Of a DNA stretch of 64,000 nt, positions 50,947 to 59,647 are shown one piece after another. Position numbers and translations under genes: made by a program. Each line of letters begins with the position of its first letter. Position 1 is the first letter of the stretch. The stretch comes from Candidatus Eisenbacteria bacterium (lineage in GTDB: Bacteria; Eisenbacteria; RBG-16-71-46; SZUA-252). Where the stretch lies: NCBI GenBank assembly GCA_005893305.1, contig VBOZ01000009.1, positions 55,303 to 119,302 of the forward strand, in the 5' to 3' direction. The notes below the pieces were generated by a model. That model had not been told where the DNA came from, did not search any database, and saw nothing but the letters and a program-made list of their open reading frames with translations.

Positions 50947-51420
50947 TCAGCCCAATTCGAGGGTGTAGAACCTCGTAGAGTCCTCGTGGCGGACGTATCC
51001 GAGATCCTCGTAGAGTGTCCAGGCGGATCGATTTTCCGTCACCGTCTCGAGGGTCAACCTCCTTGCTCCCGTCTGAATCGCGTGCCGGCGAGCCTCCTCC
51101 ATGAGTGCCCGACCCACCCCGTGCCGGCGAGCGGTCGGAGCTACAAATAGATCGTTCAGCACCCAAATCCGGCACGCGGCCACCGACGAAAACGAGGGGT
51201 AGAGCTGAACGAAGCCAAGAACCTCTCCCGAACCATCTCCCCCCGCCTCAGCGAGGAAAATCACGCTCTCATTTGCCTGGAGGCGATCGCGAATGAAGGC
51301 GGCGGCGAGCTGGGGCTCAGGCGGCTTGTCATAGAACTGACGATACGAATCGAAGAGCGGTGCGATGAGGCCGACGTCTCGCTCGCCAGCGCCGGCTCGT
51401 CTTATGGTGAACGGGTTCAT
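50947..51420 (-). CDS. GNAT-family N-acetyltransferase, 157 aa
   Basis: The acetyl-CoA motif is visible as 'NDLFVAPTARRHGVGRALME', followed by 'RRLTLETVTENRSAWTLYED', 'LGYVRHEDSTRFYTLELG', the normal GNAT ending. The N-terminus 'MNPFTIRRAGAGERDVGLIA' and 'QFYDKPPEPQLAAAFIRDRL' fit the substrate side. The acceptor is unknown; the family includes polyamine and protein acetyltransferases. ATG 51420 is preferred because the sequence starts as other GNATs do; 24 further residues to 51492 look unrelated. Confidence 0.88.
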   Translation of the reverse strand: MNPFTIRRAGAGERDVGLIAPLFDSYRQFYDKPPEPQLAAAFIRDRLQANESVIFLAEAGGDGSGEVLGFVQLYPSFSSVAACRIWVLNDLFVAPTARRHGVGRALMEEARRHAIQTGARRLTLETVTENRSAWTLYEDLGYVRHEDSTRFYTLELG

Positions 51421-51548
51421 GGCGTTGGTTATACCTTGGGCACACGTCTTGCGTCCACATAGGGATCGGGGTCGCACCCGAAATACTGACAACTAGTTGC
51501 CGCCGCGACTCACGCAGGAGCAGTGCTTCTTGCAAGCGGGAGGTCCCA

Positions 51549-51950
51549 TTGGCGAAGACGCCCAGCACGAGCAAAGCCAGCCGCGTTGGAGGCACGACCA
51601 TGGAGCCCAGCGACGCAGTGCGAGCAGCGCAGGCCGAAATCCAGAAGGATCCCTCCCTGCCCGAGAACTACACCATGCTCGCCGGGGCCCTGCGCACGCT
51701 CGCGCAATCCCTGCGGGAACGAGATCCGCAGAGCTCCGACCGTCTCCTCCATCTCGCATGCGCCGCCGTTTGGGAGGCGAAGAACAGATCCGGGCCGGGG
51801 CTCACCTCCGGACGCACGAAACAGGAGGTCAAGATCCTGATCGCCTGGCTTCGTACCAGGAACCACGTGGGGCCCGAGGCCTCCGAGAGCCTCATGGATC
51901 AGATCCGTTCTGATTACCTGGATCGGGCCCTCGACAGCACGGGCCGATGA
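51549..51950 (+). CDS. Small hypothetical helical protein, 133 aa
   Basis: Helical throughout: 'SDAVRAAQAEIQKDPSLPEN', 'YTMLAGALRTLAQSLRERDP', 'SSDRLLHLACAAVWEAKNRS', 'KQEVKILIAWLRTRNHVGPE'. The pattern is TPR-like but too short to call. Codon third positions are GC-rich, as in real genes here, and the other frames look worse. TTG 51549 has GGGAGG five bases upstream; ATG 51600 has GGAGG seven bases upstream and is equally possible. No signal peptide. It converges on proC with 5 bases between the stops. Confidence 0.5.
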   Translation: MAKTPSTSKASRVGGTTMEPSDAVRAAQAEIQKDPSLPENYTMLAGALRTLAQSLRERDPQSSDRLLHLACAAVWEAKNRSGPGLTSGRTKQEVKILIAWLRTRNHVGPEASESLMDQIRSDYLDRALDSTGR

Positions 51951-51955
51951 ACCGC

Positions 51956-52777
51956 TTACCCATCTCCTGATCGATACAGCTTGCTCGCCTTCTCTGCCGA
52001 AGCCACGATTCCCCGGATCATGGCCGAGGAAAAGCCCTCGTGCTCCATCACGTTGAGGCCCGTGATGGTGCACCCTCTCGGCGTTGTCACCCGGTCGATC
52101 TCGCGCTCGGGGTGACCCTCGCGACTCAGGAGCAGGGACGCGGCGCCGCGCGCGGTCTGTGCTGCGATCAGGAGCGCCTCGTCGGTTTGAAGACCGACTT
52201 CGATCCCGCCTTGGGACGCCGCTCGGATGGCGCGCAGGAAGAACGCAACCCCGCAGGCGCCGAGCGCCGTCGCGGCGACCATTTGCTCCTCGTCGATTAC
52301 GAGCGTCTTTCCGACCGCGTCGAAGAGCGACCGGGCGGCGGTGACCGCGCCGCCCGTCGAGTCGTCGGAGGTGATGCATGTCATGGAGTCCCTGATTCCG
52401 ATCGCCGTGTTGGGCATCGCACGCACGACGGCAAGTTGAGTGCCGACGATTGCACGGATCTGCGCGATGCTCACGCCTGAAACCACCGAGATCAGCGTGT
52501 GCGCCCCGGGCTTCAGGTCCGGAGCAATTTCGCGCAGCAGCCCATCGATCTGCTGGGGCTCGACAGCGACCAGAACCATGACGGCACCTCGAACCGCTTC
52601 ACGGTTGTTTCCCGAAACCGTGAAGCCGCGCCCGCGGAACGACTCGAGAAGCTCCGTCTTGCGTCGAGTGACCGTGATGTCCGCCGGCGAGCGGCCGCCG
52701 GCCTGAACGAGGCCCTCGGCGATGGCGGCTCCGATGTTGCCAGCTCCAAGAATTGCCAATCGGGTCGTTCGAGGCAC
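51956..52777 (-). CDS. proC: Pyrroline-5-carboxylate reductase, 273 aa
   Basis: An N-terminal NAD(P)-binding Rossmann motif 'LAILGAGNIGAAIAEGL' is followed by 'VLVAVEPQQIDGLLREIAPD', 'LISVVSGVSIAQIRAIVGTQ', 'VRAMPNTAIGIRDSMTCITS' and the signature region 'VTTPRGCTITGLNVMEHEGF', near the ProC pattern of TSPGGTT. The enzyme reduces 1-pyrroline-5-carboxylate to proline. 'TPRGCT' differs from the usual TSPGGTT, so specificity could be shifted. Length is normal. GTG 52777 has AGGAGG four bases upstream. Confidence 0.9.
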   Translation of the reverse strand: MPRTTRLAILGAGNIGAAIAEGLVQAGGRSPADITVTRRKTELLESFRGRGFTVSGNNREAVRGAVMVLVAVEPQQIDGLLREIAPDLKPGAHTLISVVSGVSIAQIRAIVGTQLAVVRAMPNTAIGIRDSMTCITSDDSTGGAVTAARSLFDAVGKTLVIDEEQMVAATALGACGVAFFLRAIRAASQGGIEVGLQTDEALLIAAQTARGAASLLLSREGHPEREIDRVTTPRGCTITGLNVMEHEGFSSAMIRGIVASAEKASKLYRSGDG

Positions 52778-52936
52778 ACTTCCTCCTGTCGAGGGCAGCT
52801 ACGCGAAAGTCCCGGCGACCTGCGCCGCGGGGCTTCGCAACTATCGCATGCCACTACCAAACCCTGGTAGCCCTCCATCGCCGGCCGGATTACTTCGCTC
52901 TGGCGGACCCCCGATCGAATGTAATAAGTTCCGCAC

Positions 52937-54943
52937 GTGACGCCTTTGAAGCCCAGAGAGCTCACGATACGCGGCCTCATCCTCGGCGCGCTCATCACCA
53001 CGATCTTCACGGCGGCCAACGTCTACCTCGGCCTCAAGGTTGGCCTCACCTTTGCTTCATCGATCCCCGCCGCGGTGATCTCGATGGCCATCCTGAGCGC
53101 CGTGAAGGATTCGTCGATCCTCGAGAACAACATTGTCCAGACCGTCGCCTCCGCCGCAGGGACGCTCTCGGCGATTATCTTCGTTCTACCAGGACTCGTG
53201 ATCGTGGGCTGGTGGACGGGTTTCCCCTTCTGGCAATCATTTCTCATCTGCGTGAGCGGCGGGGTGATCGGGGTGCTGTTCACGATCCCGCTTCGACGCG
53301 CCCTCGTGACGACCTCTGACCTGCCCTACCCTGAAGGTGTCGCGGCGGCAGAGGTGCTGAAGGTCGGATCCGGCACGCGTGGCGAAACGAAGGACGAAAC
53401 GGGCGAGGCCAGAGAGGGGCTCGTCGCTGTGATCCTCGGCTCTGTCGCCTCGGCAGGGCTCGCCATCGTGACGGCGACGCGCGTCGCCGCCGCGGAGGTG
53501 GCAGGTTTCTTCCGTGTCGGGACCATGGCCTCGAGCGGGTACAACATTGCCTGGTCCCTCGCGCTGCTCGGCGCGGGGCATCTGGTCGGGTTATCGGTCG
53601 GGATGGCGATGCTGACGGGCCTGGTGATCTCGTGGGTGATCGCTGTGCCGATCTTGACCTCGATGCAGCCCGCGGCCGATGCCGTGACGCTCGCCGCGCA
53701 CACCCTTGCGATCTGGCGGACGCAGGTGCGGTTCATCGGCGCCGGCGCAATCGCCGTTGCGGCGATCTACACGCTGGCCAGGCTTGCGAAGCCGGTGGTG
53801 GGCGGGCTCGTAAGCACGCTCGCCGCCTCCCGGGCCAGGGGCTCCGGGGACGACCTCGACCGCGATCTCTCACCCCGGTGGATTATCGCGCTCACCGCCG
53901 CGTGCCTCGGGGTCGCCGCGTACCTCGCCTTCACCTTCGCGCGGTCGACGGCGCTCGCGCCAAGCGCGCTGGCGCTCACCTTGATCGCCGTACCGTTCGT
54001 CCTGCTGGGCGGCTTTCTCATCGCCGGGATCTGCGGCTACATGGCGGGCTTGATCGGCGCCTCGAACAGTCCGATCTCGGGCGTCGGAATCCTGTCGATC
54101 GTGCTCTGCGCTTCGGTAATCACCCTCGCCGTGTCGCCGACTCCGGAGACGCGGCCGGCGCTAGTCGCCTTCGCTCTCTTCGTGACCGCGATTGTTTTCG
54201 CGTGCGCCACGATCTCGAACGACAACTTGCAGGACTTGAAAACCGGCCAGCTCGTCGGCGCCTCACCGAGGCGTCAGCAGATCGCGCTCATCGTGGGAGT
54301 GGCCGCCGGCGCTTCCGTGATCCCTTCCGTGCTGAACCTGCTCGCTAAGGCCTACGGGTTCGCCGGGGCCGCGAACATCGGCGTGCTCGCGCCAAACCCT
54401 CTCCCCGCGCCGCAGGCGACGCTCATCTCCGCCCTCGCGCAGGGCGTAATCGGCGGCAACCTCGAATGGAGGATGCTCGGCATCGGCGCGCTCGTTGGTG
54501 TCGGGCTCATCCTGCTCGATGAGGCGCTTGGCGCCACGAAGAAGCTGCGCGTTCCGCCGCTGGCTGTCGGCATCGGGATTTATCTCCCGATGTCGGCGAC
54601 CTTCGCGGTCGTCGTCGGCGCCGTGATCTCTCACTGGTATGACCGACGCGCCCGCTGGATGCCAAACCCAGGCCGGGCGGAGCGACTGGGCACGCTCGTC
54701 GCGTCCGGATTGATTGTCGGCGAAAGCTTGTGGGGCGTGATCAACGCAGGCCTCATCGTCGGCTTCTCGAAGGACGCGCCGATAGGCCTCGTACCCGAGA
54801 ACTTTGCGCCCGCCCCGTGGCTCGGAATGCTCGCCTTCGTGGGGGTGATCATCTGGCTATACGGATGGATGCTCCGGCGGTCGGCCGCGGCGCGGCAGAC
54901 TCCGCCAGGCAGCGAAGGTCCTAGCCAAGCCCCATCTTCGTGA
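52937..54943 (+). CDS. OPT-family oligopeptide/metal-chelate transporter, 668 aa
   Basis: It begins 'ELTIRGLILGALITTIFTAA', then 'NVYLGLKVGLTFASSIPAAV', 'ILENNIVQTVASAAGTLSAI', 'DLPYPEGVAAAEVLKVG' and 'GFLIAGICGYMAGLIGASNS'; 14 or so hydrophobic segments follow. These are conserved motifs of the prokaryotic OPT superfamily, proton-coupled uptake systems for oligopeptides or metal chelates. GTG 52937 is used because nothing better lies upstream; no clear ribosome-binding site is seen. It is divergent from proC. Confidence 0.92.
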   Translation: MTPLKPRELTIRGLILGALITTIFTAANVYLGLKVGLTFASSIPAAVISMAILSAVKDSSILENNIVQTVASAAGTLSAIIFVLPGLVIVGWWTGFPFWQSFLICVSGGVIGVLFTIPLRRALVTTSDLPYPEGVAAAEVLKVGSGTRGETKDETGEAREGLVAVILGSVASAGLAIVTATRVAAAEVAGFFRVGTMASSGYNIAWSLALLGAGHLVGLSVGMAMLTGLVISWVIAVPILTSMQPAADAVTLAAHTLAIWRTQVRFIGAGAIAVAAIYTLARLAKPVVGGLVSTLAASRARGSGDDLDRDLSPRWIIALTAACLGVAAYLAFTFARSTALAPSALALTLIAVPFVLLGGFLIAGICGYMAGLIGASNSPISGVGILSIVLCASVITLAVSPTPETRPALVAFALFVTAIVFACATISNDNLQDLKTGQLVGASPRRQQIALIVGVAAGASVIPSVLNLLAKAYGFAGAANIGVLAPNPLPAPQATLISALAQGVIGGNLEWRMLGIGALVGVGLILLDEALGATKKLRVPPLAVGIGIYLPMSATFAVVVGAVISHWYDRRARWMPNPGRAERLGTLVASGLIVGESLWGVINAGLIVGFSKDAPIGLVPENFAPAPWLGMLAFVGVIIWLYGWMLRRSAAARQTPPGSEGPSQAPSS

Positions 54944-54950
54944 CTCGCCC

Positions 54951-56066
54951 CTACAGACGATCGAAATTGACCAGGCAGCGGTTCCCGAATGTGAACGAAT
55001 TGACGGCTAGCCCCGGCGCGGTCGCGAAGAGTCGGAGGTCGTGCTCGTTCTCGTCCTCGCCCCGCACCACGTAGTACATGCGGCCTTCCTTAACGTCGAT
55101 GTAGGTGCGCCCACGGGCGTCCTCGACCATGTCCACTCCGCGTTGCGCCGCGGGCAAGGGCTTCCCGTCGCGCGTCACGTACACGCGGGCGGCTGATACG
55201 CTCCGCAGATTCATCACGGCGTAGACCTCACGACCGTGGTAGCGAATCCCAATGTAGTCCTCCGGGGACGGGGTGGCGCGGGCGTGTTCGAAAGCATCGG
55301 GCTCGTTCTTCCAGAGCCCATGGGCGTAGAACCCGCGAGGCACCGTGCGCGGCAGGCTGGCGTAAAGCACCGTCTTTCCCGGTTGGAACCCCTCCCGGTT
55401 CGCAATTGCCCCACCCCATTGCGATCCTCGCGCCGTGCCGATGTACGTTTCCTCCGACGTAGTCCCACAGCGGCTCGGGTCGAAGTCGTTCGTGTCGGGC
55501 GGAATCCGCCACGGCGACGGGAAGACCGCCTTCGGGTTCGTTTTCAGGAGCTCGCTCCGAATGAGCCGCTCCAGGTCTCCGTATCCACCCTCGCCCGCGT
55601 GTTGAAGGACGATGATTCCGTTCGCACCGATAAGGAACTTGTTCGGCCACGAGTTGCTGTCGTACGCGCGCCAGGTCGAGAAGTCGCTATCCACGATCAC
55701 GGGCCAGGGGATGCGCTGCCGCTTTACGCCCGTGGCCACGTTCTCCGACCTGTAAGCGAAATCAAACTCCGGCGCGTGATCGCCGATGATCTCGAACCCA
55801 TAGGGCTTGTATCGCTCGTAGATCCGCTTCAGCGTGGGGAGCGTGCGAATGCAGTTGATGCAGGTGTACTCCCAGAAATCGACGAGCACGACCCTCCCCT
55901 TCAGCTCCCGCTTGAGCGAGAGGGGCTTGCTGTTGATCCAAATCCGCTGGCCCGTGAAGTCCGGGGCGGGCGTGCCGGGTGTCAACTCGGCGCACGAGGG
56001 CGTCGGCGAGATCGCGGCAATGAGCGCGACCGCGAGAAGAAGAGCCAAGGCTCGGAGCGGGGACAC
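54951..56066 (-). CDS. Exported thioredoxin-fold protein (TlpA/DipZ-C-like) with Cys-x-x-Cys, 371 aa
   Basis: A signal peptide (ending 'TPSCA|EL') is followed by a thioredoxin fold: 'APDFTGQRIWINSKPLSLKR', 'VVLVDFWEYTCINCIRTLPT' with the redox pair in C-I-N-C, 'GFEIIGDHAPEFDF', and the cis-Pro region 'WPNKFLIGANGIIVLQHAG'. The C-terminal half (about 170 residues) is the DipZ-type carbohydrate-binding-like domain ('DYIGIRYHGREVYAVMNLRS'). It would transfer electrons to periplasmic disulfides; the membrane DsbD part of DipZ is absent. GTG 56066 follows GGAGGT; the frame remains open to 56222 without a signal peptide. Confidence 0.85.
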   Translation of the reverse strand: MSPLRALALLLAVALIAAISPTPSCAELTPGTPAPDFTGQRIWINSKPLSLKRELKGRVVLVDFWEYTCINCIRTLPTLKRIYERYKPYGFEIIGDHAPEFDFAYRSENVATGVKRQRIPWPVIVDSDFSTWRAYDSNSWPNKFLIGANGIIVLQHAGEGGYGDLERLIRSELLKTNPKAVFPSPWRIPPDTNDFDPSRCGTTSEETYIGTARGSQWGGAIANREGFQPGKTVLYASLPRTVPRGFYAHGLWKNEPDAFEHARATPSPEDYIGIRYHGREVYAVMNLRSVSAARVYVTRDGKPLPAAQRGVDMVEDARGRTYIDVKEGRMYYVVRGEDENEHDLRLFATAPGLAVNSFTFGNRCLVNFDRL

Positions 56067-56305
56067 GGCACCTCCGCGTTCAAGGGTGAAAGGACTGCGA
56101 TCTTCTATTCTGGAGTATACGCTGTGGCGGAACGCCGGCGCTAAAAGCGCTGAGGGCGAGTGCGCGTCTAACTCCAAGTGGATACTCACCGCCACGGGAA
56201 TCCACGCCTTTTGGTGCCACACGATCCGGGTACCGGTGTAGTTCCTAGTGGAGGAGTTCCATCTGTCGTGAAGAAAGGGTTACGACCACGGTGGAGGAAT
56301 GGGTC

Positions 56306-57535
56306 ATGAAGGGACGCAGGCTTCTACTTCTGTTGTTCACGGCGTCGATGGCGTCGTTCTGCGCGTGTGCCGGCTCCCAGCCCGATTCCTACTATTCGGG
56401 CAGCGATGCATCCGGGGACGTCGGCCTTTATACGGAGATCTCGAGGTACGGCACCTGGGTGGACGTAGCGCCGTACGGGAGCTGCTGGGTCCCTCTCGAC
56501 GTGCCGGTCGGTTGGCGACCGTACACCCAGGGCTACTGGGTAGACACCGATTATGGATGGATGTGGATCAGTCAAGATCCATGGGGAGCAATTCCCTACC
56601 ACTACGGGCGTTGGGCGCTTGACGACTCTTACGGCTGGCTTTGGGTACCGGATGACGACGAGGTCTGGGCGCCCGCGTGGGTATCCTGGCGCTACGGGGA
56701 CGGCTATGTAGGATGGGCACCGCTCCCGCCCGACGTCGGGTGGCAAACGGGATCTGGGCTCACGGTGAGCGCGGCCGTCCTCGATCAGCGAATCACCCGT
56801 GACAGCTGGTCTTTCGTTCCGACCCGCGCTTTCGGAACTACGAGGATTCGCGCGAGCGTGCTGCCGCCGAGCCGGAACGTGACGTTCATTTCGCGGACAC
56901 AGAATGTGACACAGTATGGCGTGGTCAACTCACGCCCCGCGGAGCGCGGCCTCGATCTGGTCCTCGAGCACGATACAGGTCGCACCTTTCAACGCTATCA
57001 GGTCCTGGATTCGAGCTCACCGGCGAGTCTGCGGGGGGACAAGATCCTCGGTCGGACGATCGAAGCCTATCGCCCGTCAGTTTCCGGTTCAAAGAATCCG
57101 CCCGTCAGGCCCACCACCCAGGAGCAATCGGCACCTACGAGGGCGGTGATCCAGCGCCTGGACACGCAGGAGCGCCGGTTTGATCAACGCATGCGTAGGG
57201 AGCGCGCCGAGCTTGACCGCGAACAACAGCGCGAGCTCAAACGGCAGAGCCAAGACCGCGCCTCGACGGAAGAGATCCGACAACGCCATCAGGCCGAGAT
57301 GCAAGCACAGCAAGAGCGCGAGGCGAAGGAGCGACGCGCTCTCGACCAGCGGCGCAGGATCGCCCAGGATATGCGGAGCAACAAGGGCCAAGGCAAGGAG
57401 CAGAGCCAAGGCAAGGAGCAGAGCCAAGGCAAGGGGCAGGGCCAAGGCAAGGGGCACGACAAGCAGAAGCGCGACCGCGGCAACTCGAAGGACAAGGGGC
57501 AAGCCGAGGGCGAGGGATCGCGCAACCCCGGCTAG
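56306..57535 (+). CDS. Lipoprotein/exported DUF6600-type Trp-rich protein with repeat tail, 409 aa
   Basis: A signal (MKGRRLLLLLFTASMASF) ends at a 'CACAG' lipobox-like site. The core (about 45-175) has the WY-rich repeats 'YGTWVDVAPYGSCWVPLDVP', 'GWRPYTQGYWVDTDYGWMWI', 'GAIPYHYGRWALDDSYGWLW', 'PDDDEVWAPAWVSWRYGDGY' and 'VGWAPLPPDV', as in DUF6600. The C-terminal 130 residues are a charged coiled coil ending in (GKEQSQ)-type repeats. Function of the family is unknown; a cell-envelope role is inferred. ATG 56306 has GGAGG at eight bases. Confidence 0.8.
   Translation: MKGRRLLLLLFTASMASFCACAGSQPDSYYSGSDASGDVGLYTEISRYGTWVDVAPYGSCWVPLDVPVGWRPYTQGYWVDTDYGWMWISQDPWGAIPYHYGRWALDDSYGWLWVPDDDEVWAPAWVSWRYGDGYVGWAPLPPDVGWQTGSGLTVSAAVLDQRITRDSWSFVPTRAFGTTRIRASVLPPSRNVTFISRTQNVTQYGVVNSRPAERGLDLVLEHDTGRTFQRYQVLDSSSPASLRGDKILGRTIEAYRPSVSGSKNPPVRPTTQEQSAPTRAVIQRLDTQERRFDQRMRRERAELDREQQRELKRQSQDRASTEEIRQRHQAEMQAQQEREAKERRALDQRRRIAQDMRSNKGQGKEQSQGKEQSQGKGQGQGKGHDKQKRDRGNSKDKGQAEGEGSRNPG
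57387..57458 (+). repeat. Four tandem 18-bp units inside the DUF6600 gene
   Basis: Units GCCAAGGCAAGGAGCAGA (57387, 57405) and two variants with GGGGCA endings (57423, 57441) encode GlnGlyLys-type hexapeptides. A whole-unit change keeps the frame. Confidence 0.85.
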
Positions 57536-57568
57536 TTGGTGATCTTCGCGTGAACCTCGCCTGCATGA

Positions 57569-57604
57569 GAAGGCCCCGATCCGAGGAATGGACCGGGGCC
57601 CTTC
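57569..57604. terminator. Hairpin between convergent genes at 57.5 kb
   Basis: GGCCCCGATCC (57572-57582) pairs with GGACCGGGGCC (57590-57600); the one mismatch on the plus strand becomes G-U on the minus strand, so it is more stable there. TTCTC follows on the minus strand. Confidence 0.55.
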
Positions 57605-57629
57605 GCGTGGCCGGGAGGTGTGTCCGTCT

Positions 57630-58037
57630 CTATTGGTTAACTGCGGCGCACGCCTGCAGCGAGAAATCGCTTGCGAGCCGGACCGAGACCGAGTGGATCT
57701 CGTCCAGGTCGTCGTGCAGCTTGCTGGTGACGGTCGCTTCCCCGTCCGCGTTGGCGGTGTAGTGACCGATAACGTCATCGGCCGAGTAAGGCTCGAGCTC
57801 ACAGGTGCCGTTGTCGTAATAGAGCGACAGGTAGTTCGTACCTGGGTGAAGCCCCTTGGCCACCACTGTGATCAAGGTGCCGCCCTTGGGGAGTGCGGTG
57901 AGTTCCACGCGGCCGCTGACTCCCGATCCGCCGATAGGCAGAAGGGTTGCATTTACGTGATGCGCGGTAGACGCCATGGCGACACCGGCTAAGAGAACCG
58001 ATGCGAGAGCTAGGGGAAAGACGCGCTGCTTGAGCAT
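57630..58037 (-). CDS. Small exported CHRD-like beta-sandwich protein, 135 aa
   Basis: A signal peptide (ending 'AMA|ST') precedes one domain: 'HHVNATLLPIGGSGVSGRVE', 'GTLITVVAKGLHPGTNYLSL', 'YYDNGTCELEPYSADDVIGH' and 'LHDDLDEIHSVSVRLASDFS'. The layout resembles CHRD or Cu-Zn SOD-like sandwiches ('GLHPGTNYLS'), with two Cys residues (in 'NGTCELE' and 'QACAA') that may form a disulfide. Function unknown. ATG 58037 has GAGGAG seven bases upstream. Confidence 0.75.
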   Translation of the reverse strand: MLKQRVFPLALASVLLAGVAMASTAHHVNATLLPIGGSGVSGRVELTALPKGGTLITVVAKGLHPGTNYLSLYYDNGTCELEPYSADDVIGHYTANADGEATVTSKLHDDLDEIHSVSVRLASDFSLQACAAVNQ

Positions 58038-58399
58038 GATGAACTCCTCTTCAGTTCCCCCGGGTGTTTGGGTCGATGTGCTCCCCGACCCACGTAGCGC
58101 CCAACCGTCACCGGGGGAAATCCCGGTCCGGCGCAAATGCTGGGGAGTCTTCGCCTTCGCTTAAGCATTGACACATCGAGGATTGGCCACGCGCGGGTCC
58201 CCGACCTCTAGGGAACCCGCCCAGTGGGCGGCGGTTCCGAGGTCCGGAGAAGACTCGCACGGCGCGAAGTCTCGAGTTCGCACTCTCGAAAGAAGCCTAC
58301 TTGATATCTGAGGCGCTTAGGTAGCCCTCTTCCCGCCGGGAAGCCGGACCTTTACCCATCCGGGGCACGAGATCTTCACAGCGCCGTTCTCGGCGGTCG
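58038..58399. other. Intergenic region between minus-strand genes
   Basis: About 360 bases downstream of the DHFR-like gene and upstream of the small sandwich protein. The promoter for the latter lies here; I see no consensus on the minus strand. A 61-codon minus-strand frame at 58317-58502 overlaps the DHFR-like gene and is not credible. Confidence 0.35.
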
Positions 58400-59047
58400 T
58401 CAGCCGCGGTCGCGCCGTGTGAGGAATACGTGGGTGACCCCGTTCGGCGAGGTCACCGAGGAGGTGCCGAAGCGCTCGTGGAGTCCGCCGAGGCCGTTCC
58501 ACAGAGGCACGCCACGCCCGAGGACGATCGGCACGACGACGATGTGTAAGTAGTCGACGAGATCGGCCCTGAGGAACTCGTTGACCGTCGTCGGTCCGCC
58601 ACCGATGCGCACGTCGAGACCGCCAGCGGCATCCCGTGCGAGCTCAAGAATCTCTGCGGGCGTACCCCCGACGAAGTGGAACGTCGTCCCGCCCCGCATC
58701 TCCATGGGGTCGCGAGGGTGGTGGGTCCACACGAAGCAGGGCGTGTGGAACGGGGGGTCGTCGCCCCACCAGCCCCGCCAACCGTCTTCTGGCCATGGGC
58801 CGGTTGTGGGGCGGAACTTGTTGCGCCCCATGATCTCGGCCCCGATGCCGGCTCCCCAGGCCGACGCGATCGCCTCGTCGAGGCCGAACTTGCCGTCGGG
58901 TTGCAGGCCCCGCCAGATCCTGATCTCGCCGAACCAGTGCAGGAACTCCTTGTGGGCGTGCCCGAAGGCGGCGTCAAGGCTCTGGCCCTCGCCGCTGGCG
59001 TAGCCGTCGAGCGACACCACGAAGTTGTGCACGCGTACCTTCGACAT
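58400..59047 (-). CDS. Dihydrofolate reductase-like / RibD C-terminal family reductase, 215 aa
   Basis: It starts 'MSKVRVHNFVVSLDGYASGE', the family opening. It then has 'GLDEAIASAWGAGIGAEIMG' and 'RNKFRPTTGPWPEDGWRGWW', and the NADPH-loop region 'GGLDVRIGGGPTTVNEFLRA', 'LVDYLHIVVVPIVLGRGVPL'. These are stand-alone relatives of RibD-C and DHFR, presumed NADPH reductases of unknown substrate in most bacteria. ATG 59047 has GGAGGAGA upstream. Confidence 0.88.
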   Translation of the reverse strand: MSKVRVHNFVVSLDGYASGEGQSLDAAFGHAHKEFLHWFGEIRIWRGLQPDGKFGLDEAIASAWGAGIGAEIMGRNKFRPTTGPWPEDGWRGWWGDDPPFHTPCFVWTHHPRDPMEMRGGTTFHFVGGTPAEILELARDAAGGLDVRIGGGPTTVNEFLRADLVDYLHIVVVPIVLGRGVPLWNGLGGLHERFGTSSVTSPNGVTHVFLTRRDRG

Positions 59048-59148
59048 CTGTCGATCTCCTCCTGAGTGGCAACGGGCGTCCAAGCTGTTCCCCGTGACTG
59101 GGCAACGCGGTACGCGGAGCCTCCGCCGCCCCTACCGCCCCAAACAAT

Positions 59149-59179
59149 CAGGCCCCGATGGTGAATCCACCGGGGCCTG
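59149..59179 (-). terminator. Terminator-like hairpin 3' of the first six-Cys peptide gene
   Basis: CAGGCCCCGATGG (59149-59161) and CCACCGGGGCCTG (59167-59179) pair fully on the minus strand with one G-U; ATTGTTTGG follows. It lies 53 bases after the stop of the 59232-59513 gene. Confidence 0.6.
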
Positions 59180-59231
59180 CGCTCATGAGCGTTCGAGAGC
59201 GGCGGTGCCACCGACCCGAGGCCCTAGCGAT

Positions 59232-59513
59232 TTACGGGCATCCGCTACCAGTGCATCTGCCGTTGACGATCTTACAGTCGTCCGTTGCGCCCTCCGACCG
59301 GCAGAAGTAAAGAGCTTGAAGAACCTCGCACGTGCGGTGATTGCAGCCATGCGACGCAGCCACGGCCGTACCGACGGCGAGATCGGACAGCGCCGAGACA
59401 TAAGGCGATTTCGCGGGCGCCCTCGATGTCTTGGGTGACGCAGTCCCGAGCACGATCAGAGATATGGTGAGAATGGCGGCGAGTCCGATTGCTAGCTTGA
59501 GGTGTTTTGTCAT
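59232..59513 (-). CDS. Exported six-cysteine peptide, copy 1, 93 aa
   Basis: It has an N-terminal membrane/signal segment (MTKHLKLAIGLAAILTISLI) and a linker with 'SPYVSALSDLAVGTAVAASH'. The Cys-rich tail has spacing C-x4-C-x8-C-x8-C-x6-C-x4-C ('GCNHRTCEVLQALYFC', 'CKIVNGRCTGSGCP'). The same spacing, and the linker motif SPY(I/V)SALS-(N/D), recur in a second gene 3.2 kb away. Three disulfides are possible outside the cytoplasm. I do not recognise the family. AAGGAG precedes ATG 59513. It is downstream of, and on the same strand as, the cytochrome fusion gene. Confidence 0.75.
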   Translation of the reverse strand: MTKHLKLAIGLAAILTISLIVLGTASPKTSRAPAKSPYVSALSDLAVGTAVAASHGCNHRTCEVLQALYFCRSEGATDDCKIVNGRCTGSGCP

Positions 59514-59573
59514 CGTGGACTTCTCCTTCCTCGACCATCCGAACACGCCGAGCGAGAGTCGAGTCCCACCCGG

Positions 59574-59592
59574 GGCTGGCGGCACCGCCAGC
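59574..59592. repeat. Short palindrome (GGCGGCACCGCC core)
   Basis: GCTGGCGGCACCGCCAGC, an 8-bp dyad around CA, lies between the cytochrome fusion stop and the copy-1 peptide start. Its core recurs at 62630 and 63007. Confidence 0.6.
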
Positions 59593-59647
59593 GGACATTA
59601 AGGATAGCATCTCTCGGGCCCTCGACCCAGGTCCGGCTGATCCCCGC

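Noticed and set aside
51510-52379. Minus-strand open frame overlapping the hypothetical gene and proC
   Set aside because: It conflicts with proC, which has full family motifs in another frame.
58317-58502. Short minus-strand frame downstream of the DHFR-like gene
   Set aside because: It overlaps the DHFR-like gene and has no credible start; possible chance frame.
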